Assembly (NCBI GenBank): GCA_030607815.1
Contig: JAUWJG010000010.1
Coordinates: 1 to 16,753, forward strand
Origin: Candidatus Bathyarchaeota archaeon
GTDB lineage: Archaea; Thermoproteota; Bathyarchaeia; RBG-16-48-13; GCA-020355125
Reading direction: 5' to 3'
DNA length: 16,753 bases
Part shown: positions 14,369-16,753 of the stretch, piece by piece
Position numbering within the stretch: position 1 is the stretch's first letter
Layout: the number at the start of each line of letters is the position of its first letter
Position numbers and translations under genes: made by a program
Notes under the pieces: generated by a model
Databases searched by the model: none
Seen by the model: only the letters and a program-made list of their open reading frames with translations
Told to the model about the DNA's origin: nothing

Positions 14369-15016
14369 TCAACATCTAAAGTTTTTCTTTAGAATTCTAA
14401 GGACGTCAGATAAATCTTTGACTTGATAAGTTGCTTTATATTTTGAGTTTAAACTAAAAGATGTATCTACATATTTAAATAAACACGCATCTGATCTTCC
14501 ATCGCCAACGGCGAACGATTTTGTTATGTTATACTGTGTACTTAGCTTGCGTAGAAAATCCACTTTACAGATGCAACAGCCTATACATTTTTCATTGTAG
14601 TTCCATGTCTTTTCGTTTGAAACCGTGAGTTTCCCGGTTAACGTTCCATTGTCTGTTATGAGGTGGGAGCAGTAAATATCTTTAATCTGCTTTTGGACAC
14701 CATAGAATTTGATAGAGAGGTCATAACCCTCGCTTAGAAGCACAGGATAAATTTTGTTAGTCTTTAGGAAATGTACAAGTTTAGAGAATTTTTTGTCCAG
14801 GTAACTATGTTGTTTAAGGTGTTGATGAATTTCTTTTTTCGTGATTCCTTTGAGGAATCTAGCTTGCGCCTTCATACATTGATAGGAGGTTATTTCGCCA
14901 TTTTGCCATTTTTCTTCAATTTGCCAGATTTGATCCTTGTTTGGTATTTCAAGTATTAAATCCGTCGTGTCTTTTCTTGTAATTGTCCCATCAAAATCGA
15001 AGATAAATATGTTCAT
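14369..15016 (-). CDS. HAD phosphatase of the MtnX/PHOSPHO1-like type
   Basis: A 215-residue HAD-superfamily phosphatase. All catalytic motifs are visible: D7-F-D9-G-T-x-T at the N-terminus (nucleophile and acid), S95 in VLLSEGYD (motif II), K151 at the end of the CIGCCICK cysteine cluster (motif III), and G-D172-G-R-S-D176 (motif IV). A cysteine-containing stretch directly before the motif III lysine is typical of MtnX-like and PHOSPHO1-like phosphatases (relatives act on phosphoethanolamine/phosphocholine or methionine-salvage intermediates); here C144, C147, C148 and C150 might bind a metal. It lies one base after the aminotransferase stop (15018) and six bases before the kinase start, so the three are almost certainly co-transcribed. 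The starting ATG at 15016 gives the standard beginning MNIFIFDFDGT. Confidence 0.87.
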   Translation of the reverse strand: MNIFIFDFDGTITRKDTTDLILEIPNKDQIWQIEEKWQNGEITSYQCMKAQARFLKGITKKEIHQHLKQHSYLDKKFSKLVHFLKTNKIYPVLLSEGYDLSIKFYGVQKQIKDIYCSHLITDNGTLTGKLTVSNEKTWNYNEKCIGCCICKVDFLRKLSTQYNITKSFAVGDGRSDACLFKYVDTSFSLNSKYKATYQVKDLSDVLRILKKNFRC

Positions 15017-15017
15017 T

Positions 15018-16385
15018 TTAATTCTGAGGAAACTTTTTAATTATTTTCTCGAATAATTCTACACCTAGGTCCAGTTCTTCATCGGTTGAATAGAGATTAG
15101 GAGCAATGGTGAAAGTACTTTTATACCATCCGCCTTGATCCAGGATTAATCCATATCTCTTTCCATCACTAGCTTGAATATTTGGGTTTAGACTTGTATC
15201 AAAGATCTTGCCACATAATTCTCTGTTCGGAGTTTTTCCATCAGGATATGTGATTTCTACCCTTATAGCAGCTCCAAGATTATCCACGTAACCTATAACA
15301 GGATATTTGTTTTCAATTTCTTTGAGCTGTTTGCTTAAGTATTCACCGATATGGTTGGCTTTTTCTTCAAAGTTTTCTCTCTTAATCAGTTCCATAACAG
15401 CTAAACCAGAAGCTGTTCCAAGCGTATTTGAGCTGAAAGTGGAATGGGTCATCCCTGGACCCCAAATATCGTGCGCCATAAGATCTTTTCTTGCGATTAT
15501 ACCTGATAGAGGATTTAGCCCATTAGTAAAAGCTTTACCAAAAACGATTATATCAGGAGTTATTCCAAAATGTTCAATCGCCCACATTTTTCCAGTTCTA
15601 AAGAATCCCATCTGGATTTCATCGTCAATCATTAATATTCCATATTTCTTACATACATCAGCAATTTTTCTGAAGTACCCTTCCGGAGGTTTAGCATATC
15701 CGCCTGTTCCTTGAACAGCTTCAAATATTATCATACCGGGCTCGGGATCCTTTTGTTTATCAATTATTGAGAAATACTCAGTATCAAATAATCTCTCAAA
15801 CATTTGAGCACAATAAAGGTTGCAGTCTTCCGGCTTCATTTTGTAGAAGCAGTAGAAACAGTAAGGATACGGAATGAAGATTGCTCTGTCTCCAAAATGT
15901 CCATAGTTTTTTCTGTATCTAGCTGATGAAGTGACAGCAGTAGCTCCTAAAGTTCTACCATGATATCCTCCATAGAATGCGAACGTAAATTGTTTATTTG
16001 TATAATTTCTTGCTAATTTTAAAGCATCTTCTACAGCAGAACTACCGCCAACATTAAACTGTACTCTTCCTGCCATTCCAACGGTTTTGTTGGTAATATC
16101 TGCTATCTCTTTAGCAAGAATTATTTTATCCTCATGAAGGTATTGACAAGCAAGTTGAGGTAATTCATCCAATTGTTTTTTGAGAGCATCTATTATGAAT
16201 TTATTTCCATATCCAAAATTACATGCAGAATACCACATCTGCCAGTCCAAGTATTGTTGGTCTTTATTATCCCATAGAAAGCTTCCTTTACATTTTTTAA
16301 ATATAGGTGGAACAGAAGCATAATGAACCGTATCACCCCAGCTACAAACTTCTTCTTCAATTTTTCTTAATTGCTCTTCTAACAT
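15018..16385 (-). CDS. Class III aminotransferase / phospho-lyase-like PLP enzyme
   Basis: A 455-residue PLP fold type I enzyme, first gene of the operon. Key features: FNVGGSSAVEDALKLAR (cofactor phosphate region), FYGGYHGRTLGA, the catalytic aspartate D255 in MIDDEIQMGFFRTGK, and the Schiff-base lysine K284 in IIVFGKAFTNGLNPLSG. A cysteine module C176, C179, C188, C192 (C-x2-C-x8-C-x3-C) sits between the FIPYPYC strand and EMFERLF, with the same spacing as in the aminotransferase at 8448. Family members include 4-aminobutyrate and ornithine transaminases and also phosphoethanolamine/phosphohydroxylysine phospho-lyases, which lack a net transamination. Operon context with a kinase and a phosphatase hints at the phospho-lyase side, but this is an inference. 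The ATG at 16385 is preceded by a TATA box near 16428. Confidence 0.88.
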   Translation of the reverse strand: MLEEQLRKIEEEVCSWGDTVHYASVPPIFKKCKGSFLWDNKDQQYLDWQMWYSACNFGYGNKFIIDALKKQLDELPQLACQYLHEDKIILAKEIADITNKTVGMAGRVQFNVGGSSAVEDALKLARNYTNKQFTFAFYGGYHGRTLGATAVTSSARYRKNYGHFGDRAIFIPYPYCFYCFYKMKPEDCNLYCAQMFERLFDTEYFSIIDKQKDPEPGMIIFEAVQGTGGYAKPPEGYFRKIADVCKKYGILMIDDEIQMGFFRTGKMWAIEHFGITPDIIVFGKAFTNGLNPLSGIIARKDLMAHDIWGPGMTHSTFSSNTLGTASGLAVMELIKRENFEEKANHIGEYLSKQLKEIENKYPVIGYVDNLGAAIRVEITYPDGKTPNRELCGKIFDTSLNPNIQASDGKRYGLILDQGGWYKSTFTIAPNLYSTDEELDLGVELFEKIIKKFPQN

Positions 16386-16423
16386 GGGAATCTCTTATAA
16401 TATATACTCAGTAAGGTTCATAA

Positions 16424-16432
16424 AGATTTATA
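16424..16432 (-). promoter_or_regulatory. TATA box for the aminotransferase-HAD-kinase operon
   Basis: Read on the minus strand, TCTATAAAT centred near 16428 predicts a start near 16402 and a leader of about 17 bases before the ATG at 16385. A second, stronger-looking TATATATTATA at 16409-16399 is too close to the ATG to drive a full-length message. This leader is A/T-rich with AGAG as the only Shine-Dalgarno-like element. Confidence 0.45.
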
Positions 16433-16723
16433 GAATAATTAATTGGTTTAATTAAGGTTTCAAACTTACTAAAATTAAATGTAAAACTCAAGGAACCATA
16501 AGCCAAGCATCAACACAGGTTTCTTCAAAAAAATATATGAGGAACAATAGTGAAATCTTTTAAATTTTTTATCATCGTTGTTATAATCATCCGTATTATT
16601 GATAGAGATGTGTATGACCAAAAATTTTAATAGGAAATTGAATAGCAACCGAGCTACCTAAGGATGTTAATTCAAAAGCATATCAATCGATTCATAGAAA
16701 AACTTTACAGCTTAGCAACTAAT
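16433..16723. other. AT-rich intergenic region between operon promoter and tRNA
   Basis: No gene is firmly supported. A GTG-started frame of 27 codons on the plus strand (near 16549-16632, with GAGGAA before it) encodes one hydrophobic stretch KSFKFFIIVVIIIRIID and could be a small membrane peptide, but it is too short to trust. The rest is AT-rich and likely holds the tRNA terminator on the minus strand. Confidence 0.35.
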
Positions 16724-16753
16724 TGGTGCGGTCGCCGGGATTTGAACCCGGGC
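16724..16753 (-). tRNA. Partial tRNA, 3' part (T arm, acceptor strand and CCA)
   Basis: On the minus strand the window edge shows the end of a tRNA: a CCGGG-TTCAAAT-CCCGG T arm (16751-16735), a seven-base 3' acceptor strand CGACCGC (16734-16728), discriminator A (16727) and an encoded CCA (16726-16724). The 5' half, including the anticodon, lies outside the window, so the amino acid is not determined. The matching 5' acceptor strand would be GCGGTCG. Confidence 0.92.

Noticed and set aside
16549..16632. GTG-started hydrophobic peptide of 27 codons
   Set aside because: The hydrophobic text comes from AT-rich sequence (FFIIVVIII); too short to support without conservation data.
1..16753. CRISPR arrays, insertion sequences and transposase genes
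   Set aside because: I looked for regularly spaced repeats, terminal inverted repeats with target duplications and transposase or recombinase motifs; none was seen.

Overview
The window looks like an AT-rich archaeal chromosome segment, most likely from the TACK lineage (Bathyarchaeia-like). This is an inference from gene content; no marker in the window fixes the taxon. Support comes from an archaeal/eukaryotic-type 50S protein eL40, a UbiA prenyltransferase of the ether-lipid type, several small stand-alone winged-helix regulators, and TATA boxes about 26 bases before plausible mRNA starts. Shine-Dalgarno sequences match AGGTGAT, several starts are TTG or GTG, and a tRNA with an encoded CCA runs off the right edge.

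Layout. Bases 1-855 hold a short eL40 gene and poorly organised flanks with gene-like open frames lacking starts. Bases 856-5387 hold a DUF362 protein, an aldo/keto reductase with a C-terminal two-cluster ferredoxin domain, a decayed UlaG-like metallo-beta-lactamase, a winged-helix regulator and the UbiA enzyme. Bases 5388-8031 are small regulatory or unknown genes: a 56-residue tail-anchored candidate, two winged-helix proteins facing away from each other around a short operator-like region, a coiled-coil unknown, and a compact HExxH protein. Bases 8448-13121 form a metabolic block: a class III aminotransferase, then a 2-oxoacid (or acetoin) dehydrogenase locus on the minus strand (E1-alpha, E1-beta, free lipoyl protein), with the E2 catalytic core divergently transcribed on the plus strand. 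Bases 13406-16385 are a tight three-gene minus-strand operon: class III aminotransferase/phospho-lyase-like enzyme, HAD phosphatase of the MtnX/PHOSPHO1 type, and an APH/choline-kinase-like kinase.

How the genes may work together. The E2 component is split: its lipoyl domain is a separate 80-residue protein in the E1 operon, while its acyltransferase core starts directly at the catalytic domain, with no lipoyl and no recognisable E1/E3-binding domain. No E3 or lipoate-attachment gene is in the window. The three-gene operon joins a kinase, a phosphatase and a PLP enzyme, the same enzyme types that handle phosphoethanolamine and phosphohydroxylysine in other organisms, so a phospho-amino-alcohol route is a reasonable hypothesis. 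Both aminotransferases carry the same four-cysteine insert (C-x2-C-x8-C-x3-C). The most interesting points are the split E2, the kinase/phosphatase/PLP operon and the shared cysteine module.
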